From Leptolyngbya subtilissima AS-A7 (GTDB lineage Bacteria; Cyanobacteriota; Cyanobacteriia; Phormidesmidales; Phormidesmidaceae), in the NCBI RefSeq assembly GCF_039962255.1, contig NZ_JAMPKY010000012.1:158433-222432 (forward strand): a stretch of DNA of 64,000 bases, given 5' to 3'. The notes under the pieces are model-generated. The model saw only the letters and a list, made by a program, of their open reading frames with translations. It was not told where the DNA came from and did not search any database. This document shows positions 53,443 through 62,300 of this stretch, one piece after another. The position numbers and the translations under genes were made by a program. The stretch's first letter is position 1. Each line of letters begins with the position of its first letter.

Positions 53443-54330
53443 TTACTGAACCTCGGCTGTAAGCTCGCTCCAGGCCTGCACTACGGCTTGAAGCGCGGGT
53501 GGAGCATCGTCGATGGCCAGGTCAATATAGGTGGTTTGGTAGTGCATAGCCGACAGCTGCACCGTGGGGTAATCGGCAAAGGCCGCATCGGTGATATATC
53601 GCAGGCGATTGAGGTTAGGGAAACGCTGGTCTTCTAAAACCTGTTCAAAGGCTGTTACTTGCTCTGCCGAGAGCTGCCGTTCTGACATAACCTTGCCGTT
53701 CTCTTTCCGCAGAAGTCGGCCGTCGGTGAGCAGCACGGTTTCAAATTGGGCACCAGTTAAGCTTCCCGACTCGACTGAGCGAAAGATGTGGGCTTCGGGT
53801 TCCGCTTCCGGCTCCGACATCACAGGGGGAATAAAGTCGGGAATGAGACCGTTGCGGCTGATGGCCGTAGGGTTTTGCACCATTTCCCGACCATCTCGGC
53901 GGGCGTGGTAGACCCAGCTTTGGTCGCCATCGGTGACGACGAGACGTAGACCCGAAATGGCAATCATGGTGCAAAACTGGTCGGGCTCATAAATGCCCAT
54001 GCAGCCATCCCAAGTAGCGGTTTCGGCGGCGGCGATGCGTAAGCTAGAGATGGGGCGATCGACCTCGGCAGCGACGGTTCGCAAGATGCGACGGCTCATC
54101 GCTCGGGTAACCAGGTCCTCAACTGTCGCTGCTTCCCAGTTGCCTGGACGGGGCTCTGGCTCTAGGGCGGGGCGGGGCTCTGGCTGGGCAGGGCGAGGTT
54201 CACTCTGCTCTGGCAATTGGCTGACCCCCGAACTGGGGTCGATACAGGCCGCTGCCATGCCTTGAGTTGCGATCGTACCGAGGGCCAGCAGCGCGATTAG
54301 GGTTTTGGTTCGAAGAGGTAAGGGAGCCAT
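53443..54330 (-). CDS. Exported hypothetical protein
   Basis: A 295-residue protein with an N-terminal signal peptide (KTLIALLALGTIATQGMAAACID), a Pro/Glu/Arg repeat linker (PEPRPALEPEPRPG) and a C-terminal region with repeated units (VEDLVTRAMSRRILRTVAAEV and FPNLNRLRYITDAAFADYPTVQL). The AACID start could be a lipobox-like site, but the usual small residue pattern is imperfect. No domain recognised. It stands alone, with 414 bp upstream. Confidence 0.7.
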   Translation of the reverse strand: MAPLPLRTKTLIALLALGTIATQGMAAACIDPSSGVSQLPEQSEPRPAQPEPRPALEPEPRPGNWEAATVEDLVTRAMSRRILRTVAAEVDRPISSLRIAAAETATWDGCMGIYEPDQFCTMIAISGLRLVVTDGDQSWVYHARRDGREMVQNPTAISRNGLIPDFIPPVMSEPEAEPEAHIFRSVESGSLTGAQFETVLLTDGRLLRKENGKVMSERQLSAEQVTAFEQVLEDQRFPNLNRLRYITDAAFADYPTVQLSAMHYQTTYIDLAIDDAPPALQAVVQAWSELTAEVQ

Positions 54331-54744
54331 AGTCTCAACAATGTTTTGCTTTGCTCCATTACCATAGCCAGCCCTTTAGCGCTGCGAGGCGTGGTTACAA
54401 AATCGGTTACAGGATGGGCTCGAACGGACCAAGAAGCCGGTAAAGGCGGGTGGTGTGTGCCGCAAGGGGGCGGTGCTTGAGCAACAAGTTATAGCAAAAG
54501 AACGAAAACAGAAGAGCGAAAAGTTAAAAAGATGCTCAATAGAATTGAGTCCTTGGCGTTTTGGGCTGCTTAGACTTCACCTGTAGGCAAAAAAAAGCCC
54601 CTTAGTAGGGGCATGGGCGCTGGCGGTGTCAGGAGGCTAATTATGGCTAGCTAGTCTTAACCACAGTGCATCGCCCTATTGAGGGGGGCTTTTGCCGTAA
54701 GTGGTGCTTCACGCTGAGCGATCGCACACCTTGCGACCATGGCA
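54331..54744. other. Spacer holding the DUF2267 gene terminator
   Basis: Apart from the hairpin at 54589-54612, no gene or repeat is seen. The promoter of the exported protein gene should lie towards 54340-54500. Confidence 0.45.
54589..54612 (-). terminator. Rho-independent terminator of the DUF2267 gene
   Basis: On the minus strand, GCCCCT-ACTA-AGGGGC is followed by eight T. It is 133 bp after the stop of the DUF2267 gene. Confidence 0.85.
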
Positions 54745-55620
54745 CTAGGCCGCTTGCCAAATTTCGCGCACTTTACCTTCCGGCAGCCACTCGGCAACCG
54801 CCTGAATGCGCTCCTGGGACAGCTCATCTTTAGTGGCTGAGAATACGGCAGAGACCACAATCTCCGCATTCACCGTCTTCGGCACGCCGGCTTCGTTATC
54901 CACCCGCGTCAAAAACAGCTTAGAGTCAATACCCAGAGGAGCCGGCCCTTTGAGGGGCGGACGAATACGGCTCAAGAAACCGACAATGGGGTTTCTGTCT
55001 TTCCAGAGGTCAGATACCTCCATTTGCAAGGCTTTTTCGTCAGTGGGTAGTGCATCGTTGTGCAGCTCGTCCGCTATGCGATCGGCTTCAGCGGTGGTCA
55101 TTACGTCGCGCATTACCCGAAAGACGGTCTCGGTAATATCGCGAGCGTCGTAGATATCAGGCAGACCGCCCTTAATCTTGACCTTCTCTAAGAAAGGCGA
55201 GTGCTCGTTGAGCAATGGCACCGCTGGGCCTTTGTCCATATCTTTAGGAGGGTTTTTCTCCATGTCTTCTAGCATGCGCTGACCCTTTTTAGTCAGCGTA
55301 GCTCGCTTAAACTCAATCAGGTGAGGCAGGGGACCGTCTGCGGCACCATAAGTGTTGGCCACACGAAATCCTACCTCGTCTGAATCTACTACGCTAGGCA
55401 CGTCTTCTTGATTGGCATAGGCATTGCCGCTAAATTCGGCTTTGATATACTGTCTCTGATTCAGATAATCTAGGTGTCCCAGTAGATCGGACTCAGTCAA
55501 TCCTAGACCAGTAAAATCGGTAGAAGAAAAATCAATGTCTCCCTGCTGATTTTCTTGATTAAATTCGTTGACTTTGCTGAGGATGATAAACACCACATCG
55601 TCTCGAATAGAAATTGGCAT
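54745..55620 (-). CDS. DUF2267-domain protein
   Basis: A 291-residue soluble protein. The C-terminal half (about 160-290) is DUF2267: DARDITETVFRVMRDVMTTAEADRIADEL, PPLKGPAPLGIDSKLFLTRV and VSAVFSATKDELSQERIQAVAEWLP. The N-terminal half (1 to about 125) looks like a winged-helix domain (LGHLDYLNQRQYIKAEF, ATLTKKGQRMLEDMEK). DUF2267 proteins are often stress-associated; the reaction, if any, is unknown. It ends at a good terminator and starts 73 bp after the 96-residue gene. Confidence 0.82.
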   Translation of the reverse strand: MPISIRDDVVFIILSKVNEFNQENQQGDIDFSSTDFTGLGLTESDLLGHLDYLNQRQYIKAEFSGNAYANQEDVPSVVDSDEVGFRVANTYGAADGPLPHLIEFKRATLTKKGQRMLEDMEKNPPKDMDKGPAVPLLNEHSPFLEKVKIKGGLPDIYDARDITETVFRVMRDVMTTAEADRIADELHNDALPTDEKALQMEVSDLWKDRNPIVGFLSRIRPPLKGPAPLGIDSKLFLTRVDNEAGVPKTVNAEIVVSAVFSATKDELSQERIQAVAEWLPEGKVREIWQAA

Positions 55621-55693
55621 AGCGCCTCCTTAGTGACTTTTGAGTGAATAAAAAGTTCTATTTGGTAGCATTGCTACCTATGAAGACTGAGCG

Positions 55694-55984
55694 CTACTCT
55701 TCGACGTACATGGGGGGTTCAACGGCAAAGTTGTCAATCCTGCCAGACTCATCGATGACGAAGCCATGGGAGGTTGGTAGAGTTCCCTCTTCTTGGGCGG
55801 CGTAGTCTGCTATTTGCTGCCGATTTTTCTCCACATCGACATTGGATGGAATCACTTCATCGGCGGGGTTGACGTTAGTCGACTGAGCCGTTTGCACAGC
55901 CCACTGATTGCCAGGAGCCCCACGGCCTGGTTCGGCCTCTTTAGGATTACCAACTTGGTTAGAGCGGTTATTTTGGTCGGTCAT
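55694..55984 (-). CDS. Small protein ending in an HLIP-like N-terminal motif
   Basis: A 96-residue polar protein. Its end, GFVIDESGRIDNFAVEPPMYVEE, resembles the segment GGxxNNFAxEPKxY that begins many cyanobacterial single-helix high-light-inducible proteins, but here the chain stops before any membrane helix. The rest (TNVNPADEVIPSNVDVEKNRQQIADYAAQE) is unknown. ATG 55984 is chosen over the frame extension to 56020. It is followed by the DUF2267 gene. Confidence 0.65.
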   Translation of the reverse strand: MTDQNNRSNQVGNPKEAEPGRGAPGNQWAVQTAQSTNVNPADEVIPSNVDVEKNRQQIADYAAQEEGTLPTSHGFVIDESGRIDNFAVEPPMYVEE

Positions 55985-56264
55985 AATGGTTAAGTAATGA
56001 TTACAGCCGTCGCAGGGCAAAGACCTGTCATGATTAGCTGCGATCGCCCGATCTATAACAACTGCGACATTTCTAAAGAGATGTTAACGTGACTATCATA
56101 AAGCCCAGCACTGTCATTAGGAGCAGATCACAGTTTGGCTAACCTCATCCCTTAGCAAGATTGTGATCTGCGATCGCGCCTAGCTCTGCAAACCATACCT
56201 CGCAAAAATGCAGTGAATTGAATATGCGACCGTTACTTTGAAGCAATTTCTTTAGAGCCAGCCA
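55985..56264. other. Upstream region of the 96-residue gene
   Basis: Contains an inverted repeat with perfect 10-bp arms GCAGATCACA (56123-56132) and TGTGATCTGC (56162-56171), 29 bp apart. No gene. Confidence 0.5.
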
Positions 56265-56313
56265 AATTAACTTCCTGCCGATACCCATCCCAAGTATCGG
56301 CAGGAAGTTAATT
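56265..56313 (-). terminator. Perfect 20-bp hairpin after the rhodopsin gene
   Basis: Arms at 56265-56284 and 56294-56313 are exact complements over 20 bp (core CTTCCTGCCGATAC / GTATCGGCAGGAAG) with a 9-nt loop. It begins 14 bp after the rhodopsin stop. No T tract follows, so it may protect the 3' end or terminate in both directions. Confidence 0.7.
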
Positions 56314-56327
56314 ACTAAACTCGCCCT

Positions 56328-57035
56328 TTATCGCAGCGAAGCCGTGGGTTCTAAATCTTTTGTAGCAGCGCCAATATGCTCAATTTTGCTATAGGTGTTG
56401 AGCGAGAGCAGACCAAAGCCAACCTTAGACGAGATATCTAAGATTGTGTAGAACATGGTTTCGAAATCCTGGCCAATGGTGTCAATACCAGTGGGGGCTA
56501 AAATCCAAACGATTGGGTAAGCCGTCCAGAGAATTAAATGCACAGCGACTAGCTGGCCAAAAACCTTCTTGGTGCGGGGGCGATTGCGCTCGGCCTCGTG
56601 CCTAAAGGGCACCAACAGAAGGTAGACGGCAGCTAAATACGCTGCACAACTAACGACATACCAAATGTAGTTAATGGGGTCAGGGGAGAGGGCTCCCGCC
56701 AGCCCGGTCGCAATCATAAAGGCGTTGGTTCCTAGCAAACTGCCGGTCAGCGTCAGGCTAGTGTGGCCTAAAAAGGCAAAGATCAGCAGCAGCAGCGGCG
56801 TAGATAGTGACCAGGTAATGTAGCGCACCCAAACCGTGGGGCGATCGTTGAGCATGAGCTGCCCCTGGCCCAGCGCCATAGCTAGATACAAAGCACTAGC
56901 AATCAAGCAGATAAAGAAGCTGAGGGTATACAGCTTTCTCCAGCCTTCGGTCTTAGCGCTATGGGCACCAAAGCCAAAGAATGCAGCGCCCAGCGCCATG
57001 GAACCTACTCCAATCCAAAGCCATGTTTGAGCCAT
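56328..57035 (-). CDS. Microbial rhodopsin of the cyanobacterial halorhodopsin type, T-S-I motif
   Basis: A 235-residue seven-helix retinal protein. Lys204 (ILDISSKVGFG) is the retinal Schiff-base lysine and Asp200 its helix-G partner. In helix C, VRYITWSLSTPLLLLIF gives T74, S78 and I85 at the positions of bacteriorhodopsin D85, T89 and D96. T and S at the first two are the anion-pump signature. As I recall it, Mastigocladopsis repens halorhodopsin has D at the third (TSD), with the same numbering and similar flanks (MALG..FFGFGAH, YIWYVVSCAAYL, LWTAYPIVWILAP). Light-driven chloride, or other anion, uptake is expected. It follows the HD gene by 119 bp. No carotenoid oxygenase for retinal is in the window. 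Confidence 0.93.
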   Translation of the reverse strand: MAQTWLWIGVGSMALGAAFFGFGAHSAKTEGWRKLYTLSFFICLIASALYLAMALGQGQLMLNDRPTVWVRYITWSLSTPLLLLIFAFLGHTSLTLTGSLLGTNAFMIATGLAGALSPDPINYIWYVVSCAAYLAAVYLLLVPFRHEAERNRPRTKKVFGQLVAVHLILWTAYPIVWILAPTGIDTIGQDFETMFYTILDISSKVGFGLLSLNTYSKIEHIGAATKDLEPTASLR

Positions 57036-57154
57036 GTAGTTGCGATCGCCCTGATCAAGTCGTCAATACTGTCTCAGAACTGCTACCAGAGCGAATGGTT
57101 CTGTGGACAGATTTTGCAACGCCCAAGCTAGCTAATCGAAAAATGATCCCAGGT

Positions 57155-58075
57155 CTACAAGCCATAGCCGAGGTTATCGGTAAGGCAAAAGGGCAAAACC
57201 TTTTGGCTAGCGGCCTGCGGTTTTAAGCCTGCTGAGCCTGTCTCCAACAACGACTGCTCTAACTCCACCAGATACACGTTGGTAAAGAGGCGAGCAATCA
57301 CCTCGCGCCCTTGAGCCGTCACGGCTAAGTACCTCAGTGCTGCCTGAATGAATGGATACACCACATACCAATAAAAGTGAGGATAGTTAGCCCGCAAGTC
57401 GGCCACAGATTCATATCCCAGCACGGTGTTCGTTCCTGTTTCTGCAAATTCGCAAAATAGAGATGAGAGCTTCTTGAGGTAATCTGAATCGCTCAGCTGC
57501 CCCAGCAGGTCAGCGGCTCGGCATAGCCCCGGCAAATCGTTGGTGGTTTGATATTTAGACTCGGGCGGCACAGGAAACCGGGTGTGTTCAATGCAATCTA
57601 CGACGACATCAACATCGACTAGGGACTGATCTGCCAACCGATGGCGGACAAACCTCTGGCCCCGGCTCACGTGGTAGGGGGTCAAACTAGCATCCGTTGA
57701 GCGAGATGACAGCGCTACCCAGTCGTCTCCCTGCCCGGTGACAAAGCGGTTGATCGCCACGTTGTCGCCAGGACAAATACCTTTTACATAGCCAATGTCA
57801 TGGCAGAGCAGGGCGACCATAGCGTTGAGCCAGTCTTGGGGAGTTAGGTCGTGGTGTTGCAGATAGCGCCCTGCTAAAATCGTCTGCCCCACCAGCATCA
57901 CTTGCAGAGTGTGATCAGCGTTGTGATAGGGAGCATCAGTGCCTTGCAGGTAAGGGATAATCTCGTTGGCCAGGGTTGTAAAAGATTGCCAATAGCTCAG
58001 CGCGGTACAGCCAAACATGGTACTGTAGCTTTCCCAAAGCCGGCTTTCTACAGACTTAAAAAGGTTTTGAGACAT
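57155..58075 (-). CDS. HD-domain phosphohydrolase, class-I-PDE-like, upstream of the rhodopsin gene
   Basis: A 306-residue paralogue of the protein at 24871-25725. YHNADHTLQVMLVG and LLCHDIGYVKG carry the metal ligands, PYHVSRGQRFVRHRL and YPHFYWYVVYPFIQAALRYL follow, and the order of motifs is the same. The frame is open to 58177, but ATG 58075 (MSQNLFKSVE) has GGAGG seven bases upstream and is chosen. It probably hydrolyses a phosphoester, perhaps a cyclic nucleotide. Same direction and 119 bp from the rhodopsin gene suggests co-expression. Confidence 0.82.
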   Translation of the reverse strand: MSQNLFKSVESRLWESYSTMFGCTALSYWQSFTTLANEIIPYLQGTDAPYHNADHTLQVMLVGQTILAGRYLQHHDLTPQDWLNAMVALLCHDIGYVKGICPGDNVAINRFVTGQGDDWVALSSRSTDASLTPYHVSRGQRFVRHRLADQSLVDVDVVVDCIEHTRFPVPPESKYQTTNDLPGLCRAADLLGQLSDSDYLKKLSSLFCEFAETGTNTVLGYESVADLRANYPHFYWYVVYPFIQAALRYLAVTAQGREVIARLFTNVYLVELEQSLLETGSAGLKPQAASQKVLPFCLTDNLGYGL

Positions 58076-58518
58076 GATTTCCCTCCATTTATTCAATGCA
58101 TAGTTAACCGAGTCAAATTGGCACCCTAGGGAGAGAGAACACAACCACAATGTTCCTGCTTGAAGCAATTTAATCAACCATAAAAACTCATTACTTGAGC
58201 GAAGATTTCCAGCAATAATCTTGCCTTAGGAAACCGTCATAAAAACCAACTGACTGCTGCAAACCTCTTAAAAACTCAGAGTTTCTCAACAACGAACGGG
58301 GTTTTTGCCAGGCTTAGATAAAGTTTAGCCAAATACATAGGGGCTGAGTGTGATTTTTATGATTTCACAAACCCGTATTATCACTCTTGAGTGTGATCTG
58401 GATCAGCTTTGAACTTATTTGCCAGCCCTAGAATAATTCGTAAATTCTAGCCTCCGTCGCTTTTCTACTAACCAAGAAGGAGCGAATTCCTTTTCATGCA
58501 GTTCAAGAGGCATTCGTA
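58076..58518. other. Divergent spacer with several TGTGA-type inverted repeats
   Basis: Between the HD gene and the HTH-TIR-like gene. ATCACTC-TTGA-GTGTGAT (58380-58397) is an inverted repeat with one mismatch; TGTGAT-CTGG-ATCAG (58392-58406) is CRP/FNR-like; TGTGA and TCACA also flank 58349-58369 with 11 bp between. Both promoters should be here. Confidence 0.5.
58392..58406. promoter_or_regulatory. CRP/FNR-type candidate site upstream of the HD-rhodopsin genes
   Basis: TGTGAT-CTGG-ATCAG; identical in its fixed positions to 25840-25854 before the paralogous HD gene. It is 317 bp from the HD gene and 113 bp from the divergent HTH-TIR-like gene, so which it serves is open. Confidence 0.35.
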
Positions 58519-59100
58519 ATGCAAGATAAATTGAAGACACTCGATCTAGAAGAAATTACACCTCAGGCTGCGCTCATATTTGTCGATGATGCTCTTTACA
58601 ACACTGAAGGAAGACGCCTTAACGATTTAGAAAGCCGCATATTTCTAGGCTCTTGGGAAGGAAAAACCTACGAAGAGATTTACCCAATCAACCCTGAATA
58701 CGTTGAGAAATCGGTGGGCTATAAGCTTTGGAAAAAGTTGTCGATCGCCCTAGGTGAAAAGGTCAGCAAAAAGCGCATCCGCGGCGCAGTGATGCGTCAT
58801 TATCGCGGCACAGACAGCCTTTTATCTGCCAAAGACTGGGCCAAAGAGGCGAAATGTGTAACCATCTGGCAGGCTCAATCATCTCCAAGTGATCCACTGC
58901 TGATGCAGACATTAAAAGGTTGCTTTGAGAGCCTGGGCTACCAGGTGCACTTTAACGTCAGCGAGCACAGCTTAGCAGAGTTGAGCTTATCGCCACTTAA
59001 CAACCTAACTTGGCCTGAGGTGCAGTATAACGACGTGCTGGTGATCACAGTTTCGGACAGAGAAGCTGCAATTAATGAAGTCGCCACTGCGAGCAAGTGA
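58519..59100 (+). CDS. vMAP-type HTH domain protein with short TIR-like C-terminus
   Basis: A 193-residue protein. Residues about 8-92 match the N-terminal HTH found in cyanobacterial vWA-MoxR-associated and NTPase proteins: LNDLESRIFLGSWEGKTYEEI, YVEKSVGYKLWKKLSIALGEKVSKKRIRGAV. Residues about 112-190 (CVTIWQAQSSPSDPLLMQTLKGCFESLGYQVHF, NDVLVITVSDREAAINEVATA) resemble the first half of a TIR domain but stop early. Such HTH domains join effector or NTPase parts of conflict or signalling systems; here no ATPase part is present. It may be an orphan or a truncated relic. Confidence 0.65.
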   Translation: MQDKLKTLDLEEITPQAALIFVDDALYNTEGRRLNDLESRIFLGSWEGKTYEEIYPINPEYVEKSVGYKLWKKLSIALGEKVSKKRIRGAVMRHYRGTDSLLSAKDWAKEAKCVTIWQAQSSPSDPLLMQTLKGCFESLGYQVHFNVSEHSLAELSLSPLNNLTWPEVQYNDVLVITVSDREAAINEVATASK

Positions 59101-59390
59101 GGCAGCAGACGCTTTAGCTATGGGCTCTGCCGCTGCTGGGCGGCGCTCAAGCACAACAATGACCCGCTCCACCAGCCGCTATAGCACTGCTCTAAGTATT
59201 TATTCCCTTAGACATATTCCTGGTGTCGTAGTAGACAATATAAGATCCTTTCAGCAATTTGCACCCATTTGCCCTATTTCTGGGGTTTACAGCTTTTTTG
59301 GGGGCTGCGCTTGTCTAACAGCTAGCGGTTGCAATGGGCGATCGCTCTTTGCAACGGGGCCAATTCAAGGTTTGCACCATCAGTCTTGTT

Positions 59391-62300
59391 ATGACACCCC
59401 CAGAGCGAATAGTTCTATTGGTCAGTAGCTCGCCTGGACAGGCCGATCGCTTGAGGCAAATGCTGCAGCACGAGGCAGCTTTCTCCTACCAGGTAGTTGG
59501 CTCCTCTGGTGATGGCCAGACAAGCCAAGACCAGCTGCTACAGGTCGATGGCATTTTGCTTGACCTTTACCCCTCAGATGGGGATAGCGGAGATCGGCTC
59601 AAGCAGCTGCAACAGTCGTGGGGAGAAGCTGCGCCCATAGTTGTTGTAGGCGAGAACGATCTTAAAACGGCTGTGGCAACTCTTAAGGCTGGAGCCGCCG
59701 ACTATTTGGTGAGAGATCAGCTCACTCCCGAGGCGCTAAGTTTAGCGCTGCGATCGGCGATGTCTGAAGAGAGTGCCAAACCTAGCGTCTCAGCAAACTT
59801 AAACCATCAGCCCAGCACCGCCTCGCTCGAAACCACAATTGCTACCCCCCAGCCGCCCTACGCAGAGCTGGTCGCCGCCCTGCCGCAGATTGTGTGGATA
59901 GCCGATCGCACCGGGAGCATCAACTATTGGAACCAGCGCTGGTATGAGTACACTGGCCGCAGTGCAGCCGAACCGGTGGAGTCGGCTGGTGGTGGCTGCC
60001 AACCCCACGACTATGACCCCACCCTGCTCACGTGGACCGAATCGATGATCGCAGGCCAGACCTTTGCCATTGAGCACCGTCTGCGCCGCCACGATGGTGT
60101 TTATCGCTGGGTGATGAACCGGGGTGTGCCCACGCGCGACCCCGACGGACAGCTCACGGGCTGGGTGGGCACCATGATCGACATCGATGACCAGAAGTAC
60201 CTAGAGGAGCGCTTTCAGCTCGTTGTTCAAGCGGTGAATGGGCTGGTGTTTGACGTCAGCAAGGTGAGTCTAGACGGGGACGATCGCGTCTACCGCTCTG
60301 AGCAACTGTTCGATCTAGTTGGGGTGCCTGCCTCTGAGGCCCCACCCACATCGCGGTGGTGGGAAGACCGCATTCATCCCGACGATCGGCCACGACTGCG
60401 CCACCGCATGGTGGAGCTCTTCGCCAGCTCTAGCCAGCTCTACGAATTAGACTACCGGATTCGCCACGAGGAGGGTCGCTGGGTCGATGTCTGGGAGCGG
60501 GGCTGCCTGGTGCGCGATGAGCAGGGGCAGGTGGTGCGCGTGGTGGGTTCCACGGTCGATATCAGCCAGCAGCAGGCGGCCCTGCGCGATCGCAACCAGG
60601 CCGAACTGCGGCTGCGCAAGGTCCTGATTCAACTGGAAGCGGCTCTCTCTGCCGGGTCGGTCTACACCTGGTGCTGGAGTATTCGCAAGAATCGGGTGGT
60701 GGCTAACCGCAGCTTTGCCCAGCTGTTTGGCCTTGACCCCGAGCGCGTTGCTGCCGGGGTGCGCCTGGAGAAATTTATCACCATCATTCACCCCGACGAC
60801 CGGGCACGGGTGGCGGCAGCTATTGACCAGGCGATCGCCACTGGCAACAGCTGCGCCGCCGAGTTTCGCATCTGCAATCCCCAAGGTGAGGAGCGTTGGG
60901 TAATTGCGCGCGGACAGGCCGAATACGACAGCGAGGGCAATGCCGTAATCTTTCCCGGGGCGCTGGCCGACATTAGCGATCGCAAGCGCGTCGAAATTGC
61001 CCTAAAGCAAAAAAATCAGGAGGCTGAAGCCAGCCAACGCACCCTCGATGCCTTAATGGCCTACATTCCCGAAGGCATTACCATCGCCGATGCGCCCGAT
61101 GTGCGCGTTCGCCAAGTCAGCCGCTACGGGCAACAGTTGACTGGGCGCCCCTTAGAAGAAGTGGAGGGCCTGCCCGCCGCCGCCCATCCAGAAGCATGGC
61201 AGGTTTTTTCCACCGACGGCAGCCTCGCCACCCCCGAAGCGCTGCCCCTCACCCGCGCCGTGCAAAACGGTGAGGTCATTACCAACGAGGAATGGCTACT
61301 GCAAACCGCGGCTGGGCAAAGGCTGGTGCTGCTGTGCAACGCTGGCCCAATTTACAACCAGGAGGGCACAATTACTGGCGGCATTATCGCCTGGCGAGAC
61401 ATTACTGAGTTCAAACAGACCGAAATTGCCCTACAGCGCCACCAGGAACACCTAAATCTGGCCATGGCAGCCGCCCGCATGGGCAGCTGGGACTGGGATA
61501 TTCAGCTTGATGTGGTGCAGTTTTCTGACAACGTAAAACGCCTATTTGACCTCGATCGCGATCGCGACGACTGCTACGAAAGCGTCATGGCTATGGTTCA
61601 CCCCGACGATTTACCTCGGGTTGAACGCGCGCTGCATGACGCGGTTCATAAACAGGCCGAGTACAATGTTGAGTTACGGGTCATCAGGTCCGATGGCACG
61701 GTGTGCTGGATCTTGAGCTTGGGGCGGGTTTTCTATAGCGCTATGGGCATTCCGCTTAACATGACGGGCATTGACATCGACATTACCGATCGCAAGCAGG
61801 CCGAGCTAGCCCTGCAACAGACCACCGAACGGCTCAATGTTGCCCTCAAGAGCGCGCCGATTAGCTTGTTTAACCAAGATCTTGACCTGCGCTACACCTG
61901 GATTTATAACCCCACCCACGATCTAGACAAAGACCAGGTAATCGGCCAGCGCGACGAAGATCTGGCATCGCCGGAGACAGCGGCCCACTTGACCTACCTC
62001 AAGCGCCAGGTCATTACCACCGGCATCGGCCTGCGCGAAGAGGTCAAGGTGGTTGCCAACGGGCAAACCTCCTACTACGACCTAACCATCGACCCCATTC
62101 ACGATGACCAAAACGCCATTATCGGCGTCACCTGCGCCGCTGTAGACATCAGTGAAAGAGTCCAGATTGCCACCGAACGTCAGCAGGCCACCACCGCCCT
62201 ACAGGAGAGTGAAGACTGCCTGCGCATGGCGATCGAGTCGGCCAACATGGGCATTTGGGACTGGAACCTACTCACCAATCAGCTGAACTGGGACACGGGC

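Noticed and set aside
58349..58369. TGTGA...TCACA as a classical CRP site
   Set aside because: The two halves are 11 bp apart, not the 6 bp of CRP sites; kept only as part of the repeat-rich spacer.
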